From: Formicarius rufipectus
Taxonomy: Eukaryota > Chordata > Aves > Passeriformes > Formicariidae
Length of the DNA stretch: 64,000 nucleotides
Direction: 5' to 3'
Assembly: GCA_013399695.1 (NCBI GenBank)
Contig: VXAU01003998.1
Span: 1-64,000 of the forward strand
In this document: positions 39,001-45,800 of the stretch, in pieces
How the letters are laid out: each line of letters begins with the position of its first letter
How positions within the stretch are numbered: the first letter of the stretch is position 1
Translations under genes and position numbers: made by a program
Notes under the pieces: generated by a model
Seen by the model: only the letters and a program-made list of their open reading frames with translations
Databases searched by the model: none
What the model was told of the DNA's origin: nothing

Positions 39001-39807
39001 GCAGCTTTCCGAGGCCGGCAAGTTAGAAACTGCAGACTTTAGAGCTGTCATTTCTAGGTCTGTGCTCGACTTCCCATTTCTCAGAAATTCTGAAGTGCTT
39101 GCAATTTTGTCAAATACTTTTGCCATTTCTGGTGTGAGTACTGGAGGGTATATAGGTAGGCTTCCTTGTGGATGGAAAGGGGTGGTAGCTGCCAGTGGGT
39201 ATGAAATGTATTGTGACTGTCTTGGAAGACCAAGATAAATAGGCTCTCTAGAGGGATAGGACGACATACTTGGATGGAAACCATTCTGAAATACACCAGT
39301 CTGTTTTGTGTAAGAAGCTGAGGTGTAAATAGGAGGTAAAGTGCATGTCACAGGTGCTGGTATCCCAGGTGTCCACTGTCTCCTCTGACCTGCAGGCCCA
39401 AGGTAAAATTGCGAAGACAAAGATGGGCTCAAAATAGGACTCGCTGGTAATGTAGGTACTTTACTAGATTCAAAATTGTCATCCAGCAGCAGCTTCTCTA
39501 GTTCAGCATGTGTAAGCTTCTCTATGTCAATGGTACTTAGTTTATCTTCCATGCTCTTGGCATCAGACTCTGGGAACACCATGAGATCGTGGTCCTGTTT
39601 GTTATGAGTCTGTGCTTTTTGCCTGGGGCTGCTTGAAGAATGAAAGGTTTGTTTATTACCAGCTACACCTCTTTCTTTCTGCATCTTGGCTAATGCCTCA
39701 GCTTCCATCTGCAATGCCTCCTCTTTGTCCACATCTTTTGACCTTGCAGCTGACAAAGAAGGCGACGAGTGCTGTGTGAACCCATTGCTGCTGGATATCT
39801 GGGCCAT
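2878..39807 (-). CDS. PIK3C2A: PIK3C2A, class II phosphoinositide 3-kinase C2-alpha (31 coding exons, whole span)
   Basis: Lipid kinase that phosphorylates the 3-position of PtdIns and PtdIns4P, making PI3P and PI(3,4)P2. In the family it acts on clathrin-coated pits, endosomes and the base of the primary cilium. The coding sequence is joined from 31 exons, listed separately; all reading phases match and the sum is 5085 nt, or 1694 residues plus stop. Domain order is clathrin-binding N-terminus, Ras-binding-like, C2, helical PIK, kinase, PX, C2, which is diagnostic of class II PI3K. Visible catalytic residues are the ATP lysine K1143, the DRH triad at 1255-1257 and DFG at 1273-1275. The activation loop carries the class II basic KRDRAPF. 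The helical and kinase exons match human C2-alpha almost residue for residue, which excludes the C2B and C2G paralogues. All but one intron is GT-AG. No internal stop or frameshift was seen. Confidence 0.97.
3585..3710 (-). CDS. PIK3C2A: PIK3C2A exon 31, residues 1593-1634, C-terminal C2 domain, GC donor
   Basis: 126 nt (42 codons), acceptor GGCTGTAG. Encodes [16 protein letters not shown], then [18 protein letters not shown]. The basic run [11 protein letters not shown] (1617-1627) matches the segment reported as a nuclear localisation signal in human C2-alpha. The donor is ATG|GCAAGT, a GC donor with an otherwise perfect consensus; no in-frame GT fits the join EM-LVYSGYS. Confidence 0.95.
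3938..4047 (-). CDS. PIK3C2A: PIK3C2A exon 30, residues 1556-1592, start of the C-terminal C2 domain
   Basis: 110 nt, acceptor TTTTTTCAG, donor CTG|GTAAGT. After a Ser/Pro linker (TSPSSPSSG) it encodes [20 protein letters not shown], then HIKDL, the first two strands of a C2 sandwich. Ends in phase 0. Confidence 0.97.
4501..4582 (-). CDS. PIK3C2A: PIK3C2A exon 29, residues 1529-1556, end of PX and linker
   Basis: 82 nt, acceptor AAATTTAG, donor CAG|GTAGGT. Encodes [16 protein letters not shown], the last PX helix, then a short linker [11 protein letters not shown] that carries a GID/GIA near-repeat not present in the human linker as I recall it. Intron 28, between exons 28 and 29, is only 92 nt. 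Confidence 0.95.
4675..4792 (-). CDS. PIK3C2A: PIK3C2A exon 28, residues 1489-1528, PX domain
   Basis: 118 nt, acceptor TTCTTGTAG, donor GAA|GTGAGT. Encodes [20 protein letters not shown], then [12 protein letters not shown]. It includes the basic [13 protein letters not shown] stretch, with the second lipid-binding arginine of PX folds. Ends in phase 0. Confidence 0.97.
5172..5296 (-). CDS. PIK3C2A: PIK3C2A exon 27, residues 1448-1489, PX domain
   Basis: 125 nt, acceptor TTTGGGCAG, donor AGG|GTACGT. Encodes [20 protein letters not shown], then [11 protein letters not shown] and FPLWKLPG. The R(T/R)F..F..LH.KL pattern is the PX signature; the arginine of FRTF is a predicted phosphoinositide-binding residue. 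The glycine codon is split. Confidence 0.97.
5297..7056 (-). other. PIK3C2A: Intron 26 of PIK3C2A
   Basis: 1.76 kb. Contains a C/A-rich simple repeat at 6207-6293. Open frames at 6612-6797 and 5498-5692 have no recognisable domain. Confidence 0.75.
6207..6293. repeat. (CAAA)n-like simple repeat
   Basis: About 85 bp of CAA, CAAA and CCAA units in intron 26. It produces a spurious Lys/Asn/Gln-rich frame. Confidence 0.85.
7057..7264 (-). CDS. PIK3C2A: PIK3C2A exon 26, residues 1378-1447, kinase C-terminus and linker to PX
   Basis: 208 nt, acceptor TTTCTCTAG, donor TAT|GTAAGT. Encodes [20 protein letters not shown], then [20 protein letters not shown] and [18 protein letters not shown]. The last part starts the first beta strands of the PX domain. 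Ends in phase 0. Confidence 0.97.
7470..7980 (+). mobile_element. CR1 LINE 3' fragment, decayed, in intron 25
   Basis: About 500 bp matching the 3' part of an avian CR1 element in sense orientation on the plus strand, antisense to PIK3C2A. An open stretch around 7470-7590 still reads like the C-terminal end of the CR1 reverse-transcriptase ORF ([20 protein letters not shown], then QRRAAKM). Beyond it the frame is broken, and the 3' end has the CR1 UTR wording TGGATGGCTGTTAAAGGTCC. The terminal octamer repeat is absent. A dead 5'-truncated copy. Confidence 0.9.
8459..8568 (-). CDS. PIK3C2A: PIK3C2A exon 25, residues 1342-1378, kinase C-lobe
   Basis: 110 nt, acceptor TTCCTGCAG, donor GAG|GTATTG. 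Encodes [20 protein letters not shown], then [10 protein letters not shown]. The SGLPEL...DLKYV helix is conserved in PI3K C-lobes. The arginine codon is split. Confidence 0.96.
8964..9120 (-). CDS. PIK3C2A: PIK3C2A exon 24, residues 1289-1341, activation loop and C-lobe
   Basis: 157 nt, acceptor TGAACAG, donor TTG|GTAATA. Encodes [20 protein letters not shown], then [20 protein letters not shown], matching human except for HAS in place of QTN. Ends in phase 0. Confidence 0.97.
9121..10211 (-). other. PIK3C2A: Intron 23 of PIK3C2A
   Basis: 1.1 kb that splits the activation loop between exons 23 and 24. AT-rich, nothing recognised. Confidence 0.75.
10212..10381 (-). CDS. PIK3C2A: PIK3C2A exon 23, residues 1233-1289, catalytic and activation loops
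   Basis: 170 nt, acceptor CCTCCCAG, donor AAG|GTATTT. Holds the active site: [17 protein letters not shown] contains the catalytic DRH (1255-1257) and metal-binding N1260, followed by [18 protein letters not shown] with the DFG aspartate at 1273. The activation loop begins here and continues in exon 24 as KRDRAPF, the class II form that allows PtdIns and PtdIns4P as substrates. An intact active enzyme is predicted. Confidence 0.98.
11022..11158 (-). CDS. PIK3C2A: PIK3C2A exon 22, residues 1187-1232, kinase domain hinge
   Basis: 137 nt, acceptor TTATATAAAG, donor AAG|GTAACT. Encodes [20 protein letters not shown], then [17 protein letters not shown]. The VELVPAS hinge, which holds the adenine ring, is perfectly conserved. 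Ends in phase 0. Confidence 0.97.
11159..12610 (-). other. PIK3C2A: Intron 21 of PIK3C2A
   Basis: 1.45 kb within the kinase region. AT-rich, no repeat or coding-like feature recognised. Confidence 0.75.
12611..12740 (-). CDS. PIK3C2A: PIK3C2A exon 21, residues 1144-1187, kinase N-lobe
   Basis: 130 nt, acceptor CATTTAAG. Encodes [20 protein letters not shown], then [23 protein letters not shown] (1147-1151) is the universal PI3K N-lobe motif. The donor GAG|GTGCAA is weak at +4 and +5, but it gives the correct split glycine codon with exon 22 (DRG-MVEL). Confidence 0.96.
13072..13164 (-). CDS. PIK3C2A: PIK3C2A exon 20, residues 1113-1143, kinase N-lobe with the ATP lysine
   Basis: 93 nt, acceptor TACTTGCAG, donor AAG|GTAGGC. 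Encodes [20 protein letters not shown], then EEINVMFK. The last residue, K1143, is the lysine that contacts the ATP phosphates and is the wortmannin target in class I enzymes. Ends in phase 0. Confidence 0.97.
13777..13881 (-). CDS. PIK3C2A: PIK3C2A exon 19, residues 1078-1112, start of the kinase N-lobe
   Basis: 105 nt (35 codons), acceptor GTCTGTAG, donor AAG|GTACTG. Encodes [20 protein letters not shown] followed by LVAKELNIK, almost identical to human. The RLPL.PS segment is the start of the class II kinase fold. Confidence 0.96.
14066..14118. repeat. T-rich (GTTT)n simple repeat
   Basis: GTTT and GGTT units on the plus strand in intron 18, in the opposite orientation to most of the other C/A-rich tracts in the window. 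Confidence 0.8.
14484..14664 (-). CDS. PIK3C2A: PIK3C2A exon 18, residues 1017-1077, end of the helical domain
   Basis: 181 nt, acceptor TTATTTCAG, donor CAG|GTGTGT. Encodes [20 protein letters not shown], then [18 protein letters not shown] and SGSARQ. It links the PIK helices to the kinase N-lobe. Ends in phase 0. Confidence 0.96.
14832..14893. repeat. A-rich (CAAAA)n simple repeat
   Basis: About 60 bp of A-runs separated by single C in intron 17. Minus-strand open frames over it are low-complexity artefacts. Confidence 0.85.
15030..15124 (-). CDS. PIK3C2A: PIK3C2A exon 17, residues 986-1017, helical PIK domain
   Basis: 95 nt, acceptor GTATTTAG, donor CTG|GTAAGA. Encodes [20 protein letters not shown], then [11 protein letters not shown], the classical PIK-domain LVQALKYE.. 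..LL.RA...I.....WLL pattern. The tryptophan codon is split. Confidence 0.97.
15387..15480 (-). CDS. PIK3C2A: PIK3C2A exon 16, residues 954-985, helical PIK domain
   Basis: 94 nt, acceptor CTTTCTAG, donor CAG|GTAAGA. Encodes [20 protein letters not shown] followed by [11 protein letters not shown], the canonical PIK repeat V.W.E..SDDEL..LPQ.VQ shared by all PI3Ks. Ends in phase 0. Confidence 0.97.
15936..16124 (-). CDS. PIK3C2A: PIK3C2A exon 15, residues 891-954, helical PIK domain
   Basis: 189 nt, acceptor TATCTGCAG, donor AAA|GTAAGA. Encodes [16 protein letters not shown], then [14 protein letters not shown] and [10 protein letters not shown], the first helices of the PIK accessory domain. 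Several surface positions differ from human (for example [17 protein letters not shown]), but the core W and L residues are kept. Confidence 0.96.
16735..16877 (-). CDS. PIK3C2A: PIK3C2A exon 14, residues 844-891, C2 to helical domain junction
   Basis: 143 nt, acceptor TTTTTGCAG, donor TGG|GTATGT. Encodes [16 protein letters not shown], then [19 protein letters not shown]. It closes the C2 strand and begins the helical PIK domain. The middle is less conserved than its flanks. Confidence 0.94.
17632..17740 (-). CDS. PIK3C2A: PIK3C2A exon 13, residues 807-843, end of the first C2 domain
   Basis: 109 nt, acceptor TTTCTTAG. Encodes [20 protein letters not shown], then MERVVLQ, and ends in phase 0. 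The donor CAG|GTTATA is weak, with T at +3 and +5, but the join VVLQ-IDFP is what the human protein shows, so the boundary is firm. Confidence 0.93.
17741..19930 (-). other. PIK3C2A: Intron 12 of PIK3C2A
   Basis: 2.2 kb. An open frame at 18942-19223 on the plus strand has no recognisable domain. No transposon recognised. Confidence 0.75.
19931..20098 (-). CDS. PIK3C2A: PIK3C2A exon 12, residues 751-807, N-terminal C2 domain
   Basis: 168 nt, acceptor TATTTTATAG, donor GCG|GTAAGT. Encodes [16 protein letters not shown], then [20 protein letters not shown] and [10 protein letters not shown]. It is identical to human over most of its length; the [15 protein letters not shown] loop is a signature of class II enzymes. 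Confidence 0.97.
20099..21662 (-). other. PIK3C2A: Intron 11 of PIK3C2A
   Basis: 1.6 kb, AT-rich, nothing recognised. Confidence 0.75.
21663..21785 (-). CDS. PIK3C2A: PIK3C2A exon 11, residues 710-751, N-terminal C2 domain
   Basis: 123 nt, acceptor TTGTCCAG, donor ACT|GTAAGT. Encodes [18 protein letters not shown], then [17 protein letters not shown], nearly identical to human. Intron 10, between exons 10 and 11, is only 85 nt. Confidence 0.96.
21871..22130 (-). CDS. PIK3C2A: PIK3C2A exon 10, residues 624-710, variable linker and start of the first C2 domain
   Basis: 260 nt. The acceptor TTGCTCTCAG at 22131 is chosen because it keeps phase 0 with exon 9. A second AG at 22085, in TATAATTTAG, lies 46 nt inside the exon and would shift the frame. 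The first 15 residues ([15 protein letters not shown]) are unlike the human VTSLFGGEDTS stretch. The rest ([17 protein letters not shown], then [20 protein letters not shown]) matches strongly and begins the C2 beta-sandwich. Donor AAA|GTAAGT, with a split asparagine codon. Confidence 0.9.
22131..24258 (-). other. PIK3C2A: Intron 9 of PIK3C2A
   Basis: 2.1 kb including the assembly gap. AT-rich, with no repeat family recognised. Its 3' end on the minus strand is the acceptor GCTCTCAG just above exon 10. Confidence 0.75.
23958..23987. other. Assembly gap (30 N)
   Basis: Thirty undetermined bases in intron 9. The coding frame is complete without it, so no exon needs to be hidden here. Confidence 0.99.
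24259..24402 (-). CDS. PIK3C2A: PIK3C2A exon 9, residues 576-623, helical linker
   Basis: 144 nt (48 whole codons), acceptor TTATTAG, donor GAG|GTAAAC. Encodes [20 protein letters not shown], then [16 protein letters not shown]. It is a basic, helix-forming linker that leads into the N-terminal C2 domain and is very close to human. The next exon starts at codon phase 0. Confidence 0.95.
24403..26850 (-). other. PIK3C2A: Intron 8 of PIK3C2A
   Basis: 2.4 kb of AT-rich sequence. No repeat family, RNA gene or coding-like frame recognised. Confidence 0.75.
26851..26914 (-). CDS. PIK3C2A: PIK3C2A exon 8, residues 554-575
   Basis: 64 nt, one of the shortest coding exons, acceptor TTGCAG, donor GAG|GTAAGG. 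Encodes [20 protein letters not shown], the start of the helical linker between the Ras-binding and C2 domains. Intron 7, between it and exon 7, is only 109 nt. Confidence 0.93.
27024..27103 (-). CDS. PIK3C2A: PIK3C2A exon 7, residues 528-554
   Basis: 80 nt, acceptor ATTGCAG, donor AAG|GTAATG. Encodes an acidic turn EDDDRTP, then [11 protein letters not shown], matching human DDETPVDLNKHLYQIEKP. Ends with a split arginine codon. Confidence 0.93.
27674..27785 (-). CDS. PIK3C2A: PIK3C2A exon 6, residues 490-527, end of the Ras-binding-like domain
   Basis: 112 nt, acceptor TTAACAG, donor ACA|GTAAGT, ending in phase 0. Encodes [19 protein letters not shown] followed by KLQLL, which is almost invariant in C2-alpha proteins and includes the basic RKWDTE turn. 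Confidence 0.96.
28464..28584 (-). CDS. PIK3C2A: PIK3C2A exon 5, residues 450-490, Ras-binding-like domain
   Basis: 121 nt. The acceptor is TTTAAACAG and the donor is AAAA|GTAAGC. It encodes [20 protein letters not shown] and ends [10 protein letters not shown], which is the central part of the Ras-binding fold and close to human C2-alpha. The final asparagine codon is split with exon 6. Confidence 0.95.
28585..31455 (-). other. PIK3C2A: Intron 4 of PIK3C2A
   Basis: 2.9 kb, AT-rich. It contains a few short A-runs (for example 29881-29892) and an open frame at 28759-29169 with no recognisable domain. No transposon recognised. Confidence 0.75.
31456..31613 (-). CDS. PIK3C2A: PIK3C2A exon 4, residues 397-450, start of the Ras-binding-like domain
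   Basis: 158 nt, acceptor CTTTCAG, donor GATG|GTATGT. The encoded stretch [15 protein letters not shown] followed by [11 protein letters not shown] and VTFTCD is nearly the human sequence. It starts the ubiquitin-fold Ras-binding domain that in class I and II PI3Ks precedes the C2 domain. Ends in phase 1, giving a split valine codon. Confidence 0.95.
32691..32831. repeat. (CAAA)n / (CCAA)n simple repeat
   Basis: About 140 bp of CAAA, CCAA and CAAAA units in intron 3. Both strands give long open frames of Lys/Asn/Gln/Thr or Phe/Val/Cys/Leu; these are artefacts of the repeat. Confidence 0.95.
33045..33108. repeat. A-rich (CAAAA)n tract with poly(A) run
   Basis: CAAAA units followed by an uninterrupted run of about 20 A on the plus strand, in intron 3. 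A decayed retroposon tail is possible, but no element body is visible. Confidence 0.8.
33272..33372 (-). CDS. PIK3C2A: PIK3C2A exon 3, residues 364-397
   Basis: 101 nt. The acceptor is TTGCAG and the donor is GAA|GTAAGA. It encodes a poorly conserved linker that begins KDNGTTG and ends QAVTK, matching the human KDPNGT...SITK stretch in position and phase. It joins to exon 4 through a split lysine codon (AA|A). Confidence 0.92.
35502..35525. repeat. (GGAAA)n pentanucleotide microsatellite
   Basis: Four to five exact GGAAA units followed by purine-rich flank, in intron 2. Confidence 0.9.
38258..38320. repeat. T-rich (GTTT)n-like simple repeat
   Basis: Degenerate run of GTTTT and GGTT units on the plus strand within intron 2. 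Open frames across it are translations of low-complexity DNA, not genes. Confidence 0.8.
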
Positions 39808-39893
39808 GCCGCAAGAGCAGATATCCATTTAAAGCAGCAGCGCTTCCCTGGAACTGGTTGCCTACCCTTGCCTTCAGAATAGATTTAGCAGAC
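38719..39893 (-). CDS. PIK3C2A: PIK3C2A exon 2: 5' UTR tail, start codon, residues 1-363
   Basis: Largest coding exon. It starts after TTTTCCAG, has 86 nt of 5' UTR, and the start codon is at 39805-39807. This ATG is chosen because its context GGC-ATG-G is strong and the protein then begins MAQISS as in human. An in-frame ATG 21 nt upstream (39828) has a weak context and directly follows a TAA. The N-terminal region is the clathrin and adaptor binding part: it shows the conserved acidic-leucine motif EKLLLDD near residue 105, and the [10 protein letters not shown] and [10 protein letters not shown] motifs. It is otherwise low in structure, rich in Ser, Pro and Tyr. The exon ends CAG|GTATGT in phase 0; reading through would add 19 residues and then a stop. 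Confidence 0.96.
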
Positions 39894-42800
39894 CTGGAAA
39901 AGAAAGAAAACATGAGAAACAAAAATAATCATGTGTGGACAACTACTAAGTTATGCATCACCAACTGACAAGGTTGCACATGCCTTTCAGAAAACCAGGA
40001 TGTAAAACTTTGAAGAGACCAATGTTTACTTCTCTGGGGAGAAGGGGTGTCAAACTTAAAAGGAAGCCACACAAAGAAATTCACAGTCTTTGAATTATGC
40101 AAGACTCATTTATTTTTCTTACACTACCTACTGGTAAATACTAGTAAGTACTTTGTTTCTTTTTGCACCACTAAACCCAGCACACAGAAAAACCACCTTT
40201 AAGTATCCATTCATTTTCAGATTTGAGCAACTACGCAGGTGCAATCTTGGAAGTAGAAATCGTTGTAAAGACAATTCAAATATCTAGCATTGATAAAGCA
40301 TGTTATCAAGAGGACTTCCAGCTTACTTCAACAGAGTACAAAAACAAGAGACCTTCCAAAGTGCTCTGCCATGATTATAATGGTCATAATGACACTGAAG
40401 AACCTCTCTTCCTTTGGAAAATAGTGTACTTTACCCTCTTAACAAGCAAAATAATGCTTATGAAATGCTATTTCTTGGACAAGCAAAATAAGCTATTTAA
40501 GTACAGTTGCTCATTGAGTAATCTCTTTTACAGCCCTTTAAAGGAAGTGTCATTCACTACTAGGTAAAGGAATAAAGTGTTCCTTCTATTTATTCTATAG
40601 CTTTTGTACACAGCTGGGTCACAGCTGAGTCCAGGAGATGAGATGTCTTCCAGCAACACCTAACATGCATATCAAGTAGCAAGATAAAAATCAAGAATAA
40701 TGAGTTTCTGCTAGGAGGCTTACATAATCAGCAATCCTCATTAAAACATAGTTTCACTGAACTGGATAAGACCTATAGATGCAAATCATCGTGAGTTTAA
40801 GTCATGCAATTATCTACAAATTAAGAGTTTTCTGCAGCAAATAAGGTAGATAACTCTAAAGTCTTTATGCTCCCTTGCTATTCACATCCATTAGGACAGT
40901 TTGTATTTTAGGTTGTTCTGGGTTTTTTCTTCAAAGAGATAAATGCTTCAAAAAAAGTGACAGTATCTCTCTGGGCTCCCCACACAGACAGCAAGATTCT
41001 TAACAGATTTATAAAGATCCTCTAAGTTCTTCAAGACTGGTCAAGCTTTTGTTTTATCTACTTCATTTCAACGGCTTATAGCATGAAGGACATCTTATGA
41101 GAGGTTTTATACATTTCAGCCAAGTCTGAAGACAAATTTAAGTGAAACCTTCACAAAGCAAGGTTAAACCAAAAGTGATGTTACAGGTACCAAGACGATT
41201 TAAACCAAGGAGGGTGACTTCAGGTACACTGAAACAACAGACTAACAAAGCTATACAACCCTGAAAACCACCCTACTGAAGTCTTGAGGCATAGTCATAA
41301 GGAGGAACTTTGGAGGTTACAGGCATGTATTCATGTCACAGGATAACTATATAAATACTGAACACAGACAAAGCCTATCAAGAAGAATTCAGACACTGGA
41401 TCCTTTTCTGTACAGTATACTAAAGCTGCAGAGTTTGATGTACATTAAGCTATAAATACTCCCATTAGGACAAAGTCCTGTCTACCGCCTGTCTGCGGGA
41501 CTGAGTGTAGAACCCACTCAGGCAATTGATCAGAAAAAAACCCCCAAACTACTTTGCTGAGTTCCTTCATAGCCAGTGCAGGTCTCTGGTCCCATTACTA
41601 GCACAGCTGTGGCCTTCATTTACTATGCTCCTATTGGCAGGACAGTCATACTAAACCTTCTTCTGATGATGTGCAGAATATTTTCTTAGTGTTCTAAGCC
41701 CACTAGCCACAGATAATACCCTAACAAGAAGTCTAATATACTTGACATCAACTTCTCAGGCTGGCTAGAAAGCTAAGCAGGCTTTAATCTCTTTATTAAC
41801 TTACAGGTGGTTAAAATTGCTATGTCAAATTTTCAGATGCAAGGACACCTGGACTTATGAAATCCTCTCAATAATTCCTACTTGGCTTTTCCAAGAAGCA
41901 GCAACATGAGGTAAGTGCAGTTTTCACAGTCTTGCTGTTGCCTAAGAATTCTAAATAGCAGCAGGATTTTTTTCCTGAATTTTATTCACAAAACTAAAAT
42001 AGGATTGTACTTTCTGAGACTGTTCAGAACTGTTTGGGCTACAACTTTGAAGATTATCAATGCATTCTGGTGCTGCTTGATAATTACAACACCAACAACT
42101 GGCTCTTGAAAAAAATAGGAAGCCTTATTTTTGCGATGAAATCAACAGCTTTGATCTCCATATTGCCAAGCAGTCTCCTACTCACAAGGAGTCACTGTCC
42201 ACGAAGTCACAACTGCAGATAAACACACACTCCTTAGTGCACAGCTACCACAGCGCAGTCATTCACAACATACAATCCAAATCACTCAATAACTACTTGT
42301 TTATTTTATAATTTCACATTACAGTGCTGCATTTCTGTCAGTGGCTTCTAGCATTCAAGATACAAGCAATTATATGAAAAACTGAATTTAACTTTTATAT
42401 TTGCAAGACAACCTCAGCAGCATAAATACACTTAATTTGATTGCTGTATTTAAGTCTTGTCCTTGGGAAACTTCTAGAATCAAATCAGTGTATAAATTTC
42501 TGTCAGATTTCATAAGTGGACTGCAGTGTTTTTCAAACAGTTTGTTGGCAAAACTCTCTTGCAATGCCAGTTTTAAGCAATAAATCCACATAACACATCA
42601 CAAGAAGAAAAGCTCCCTAGGCATAAGTATGACTACAACACCGATAGACCTTCTTTTAAATGCTAACTACACTGTGCCAGTTCACATCTTCATGTAAGTT
42701 TAGCTCCACTTTGAACCTCTCACTACGTTCAAAGGCAGAGAGTGAGCGGAATTTAAACTTCTCCAACATTTACAAAGAGAAGGGCAAATTCCACTGGGAT

Positions 42801-45800
42801 CATCTGTCAGCAGGGAACTCCTCTCAAAAGCTCAGAAGACTGTGTTTCACTTCAAATTGCAGAAGCCTGAACCATTACTGACCACGCCACAGGAACTCAC
42901 CAGAAATTTGCAACAACTGGAGGTCATTGGGAGAACTAGAAGTAATCCTCACAGAGTCAGAATTGTTCTCATCTCAACTGCTGCACACTATTTTAAGTAA
43001 CAGTAATAATCAGTTTTCGGCTGTCAATCTATTCACCCTCAAGAGAACTACTCTTGCCAAGCACTCAAAGAACGTGAGAAACGTTTCACTTTTTTTCTGA
43101 AAAGAAAGCTAGAAGCAATTCAAGAGATCGTTTTATTGCTCCTGAATTTCTATTATCATCTCCTACACCATTTATTTCTCCCCAGAATTTGAAATTAAAC
43201 AGACACATTCATAATTTGTATGAAGTCACCACATTTACACTGCCCTAGGAATACATCACTAATACTGCCTGCTTTGTTTAAAAGCAGGTTTAAAATCTCA
43301 CCACACAATTTATCTGCAGCCTTGATGAAGGGTCATCTGTCTCTTGCAGTGAGACTTCACTAACTTCAAACAAATTCTTCATTAACTATTTAACCAGTTG
43401 TCATCAGAGCCCCTTTTGGCTCCAGCCTGGCAGAGTTTCCATAAGAGCAACACTTCCTTGGTGACAATTTTACATAAATGTGTTTAGAGTCTAAAGTCAA
43501 TTTTATCACTCAAGTAAATGTAATTCTGAGTATCGCATATCATTTGTTATTCCAAAAGAACAAGAGGCGCTCAGAAAAAAAAAAAGGCTGCAACAAAACT
43601 TTATTAATATCAAGAACTGAAAACTACAAGATGACCATCAAAGCCTCTACATGGATTGTTAATTACTTTTAAACCAAATTTTCACTTACAGTGGCTTATA
43701 TTCACAAAAAAAATTACATATACACTAGACAAGCAAATACCTAAAATGGAACCAGGAAGGACTTTTTTCCCCAATAATGAATTTATAGGTTTGTGGCAAG
43801 AAACTTCAAGGGAACCAGTATAGGACATTGCATCTCTACCAGGACAAAGACTCCCAAAATGTAAATTGGTTTCCTATCTTAATGAGCAAGGGATGACTTT
43901 GTTAGACATAAATCCTGTTACCTTAAGCAGAGGTACTCTCACCATCTGCTCGTGTACATGTTGACATTCTTCTTTACTTAAAATGAGTTGCACAATTTTC
44001 TTCTTAAAAAACCCCATGGCTTGCAATATTCTACTTATCATTTGTTGTAATGCTACACAAGCACAGAAAAGATTATTCGGTCATTTATTCACAAGAAGTA
44101 CTTTATAGTTATCACAAATCAGTACACATGAATTCCCTGGAGTCCAGGCACTAAATACAGAAGCAATGATAACAAGTCAGGCCATTTCCTGCATTCCTTA
44201 TAAAGTAATGCCCTGGCATACAGTAGTCAGAGCTTCCTCAAAGCAAATGCAATTTTTACGGTAACTTTGAGGTTAGTTTGCTGTTACTTAAAAAAAATTA
44301 AAAATATTTGAGGCATCTGCCTAACATGGAGTGATAGCTAACTTAGGACTTAACAAATCTTGTCTGCATACCAGAGACAGCAGCAGTTTTACGGGATACC
44401 AGGGAAAACTTAGCAAACTATGACAGCAGTAATATACTGTGGAAAGTACTGATCATCTGCAAAGGAATTCATAGCGAGACATTTGCCACAGCAGGAAAAC
44501 TCCTTAGCAAGAAAAAGTAAAAATCACAAGCACTTTGATGTGCAGAGCTCTCTCTGCCAGATGCATTCAGTTTGCCACAAACAGAGAAAAAAACTGAACA
44601 GATACTCACGACATGACTTCTTGAAGTAAGACTGTTACTTGTTTAAAATACTGTCAGTTTTAAACTGGAAGTTTCTCAATAATGTGTACACGGGCAGTTC
44701 TGAAAGGTCAGTGTTAAAGCCATATAGTTTTAACATCCTATCTTTCCACTAAAAACTTTGTAGCTTATTGAATCCCGTCATTTTAGCAAAATTAGAAAGT
44801 ACCCCCTTCCACAGGAGATCAACCAAAAGACTGAATCCATTTTGTTTCAGGTCACATCTGCAGAATTTTCAAATTCAATTTCACTACCTTAAATACAAGT
44901 GAAATTTTTAATTGAGCACAAACCCTGAACGAACACTCATTTCAGTTGTTTTGCTCAAATCATTCAGCTCATAAATCTCAAACCAGGAAGTGTACTTCAA
45001 CTTTGATTTTGAAATTTCATTTATGTCTAAAAGCACAATTTCATCACAAAACCTTTGATGTTGAGGGCTAGGCAAGAATAGGACATTTCTAGTACTAGAA
45101 CAGGAAACCTCAACCTACAACATCTTCCAACATCAGCAATAAATCCCTTGAAAAATCCACCCCCAACTTTTCCAGTGCTTATAAGAACTTATGATCTCCT
45201 CTACTGAAATCAATTTTCATCCAGGACACTGTGCAGAGGGCTGTTATTAGATATGGCATACTTAGTAACTATAGAATCTGGAGTTTTTGATCAACGTTCC
45301 AAGAAGCATCTGCCATGATCTTCCAGCCAAACCTCAGTGCAGGCAGCTACAGCTACCTACAGATCATGTGTTTTGCATTGCCACAAGGTCCTCCTCCCCT
45401 CCTGGAACCAGTGGTTTGCATCACTGGCCACTGCAAGCCATTCCATCAGTAGATGTGGATACATACAGATTTGCTACAGCACGTTTGCAAGCTTATTCAG
45501 TATTTTTATGCTGTTACACTCCTCCCCTCAGATTTTGAACCCAATCACCATTTCACTTAAGTCTGATAAAGAGATGGGGCTCTCAGAGATAGTTAAATTC
45601 TATGCAAGTTCAATAAAAAACAAGCAACCAGACCCTCCCAAGAGCACTGGGTGTCACAGCTAGAAAAAAAAAACGTAGCATGAGCTCATGTTACTGGGCA
45701 ACGCAGATTTATTACCAGGATAATCTTTATAAAAATACTTGAATCATGGCAAGAAGTCCTTAAAGCCAATCAGCTGAAGACACAACTCAACAGGAAACTT

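Noticed and set aside
39808..39828. In-frame upstream start adding MDICSCG
   Set aside because: Its context is weak, it follows a TAA directly, and the human protein starts at the downstream MAQISS, which has a strong context.
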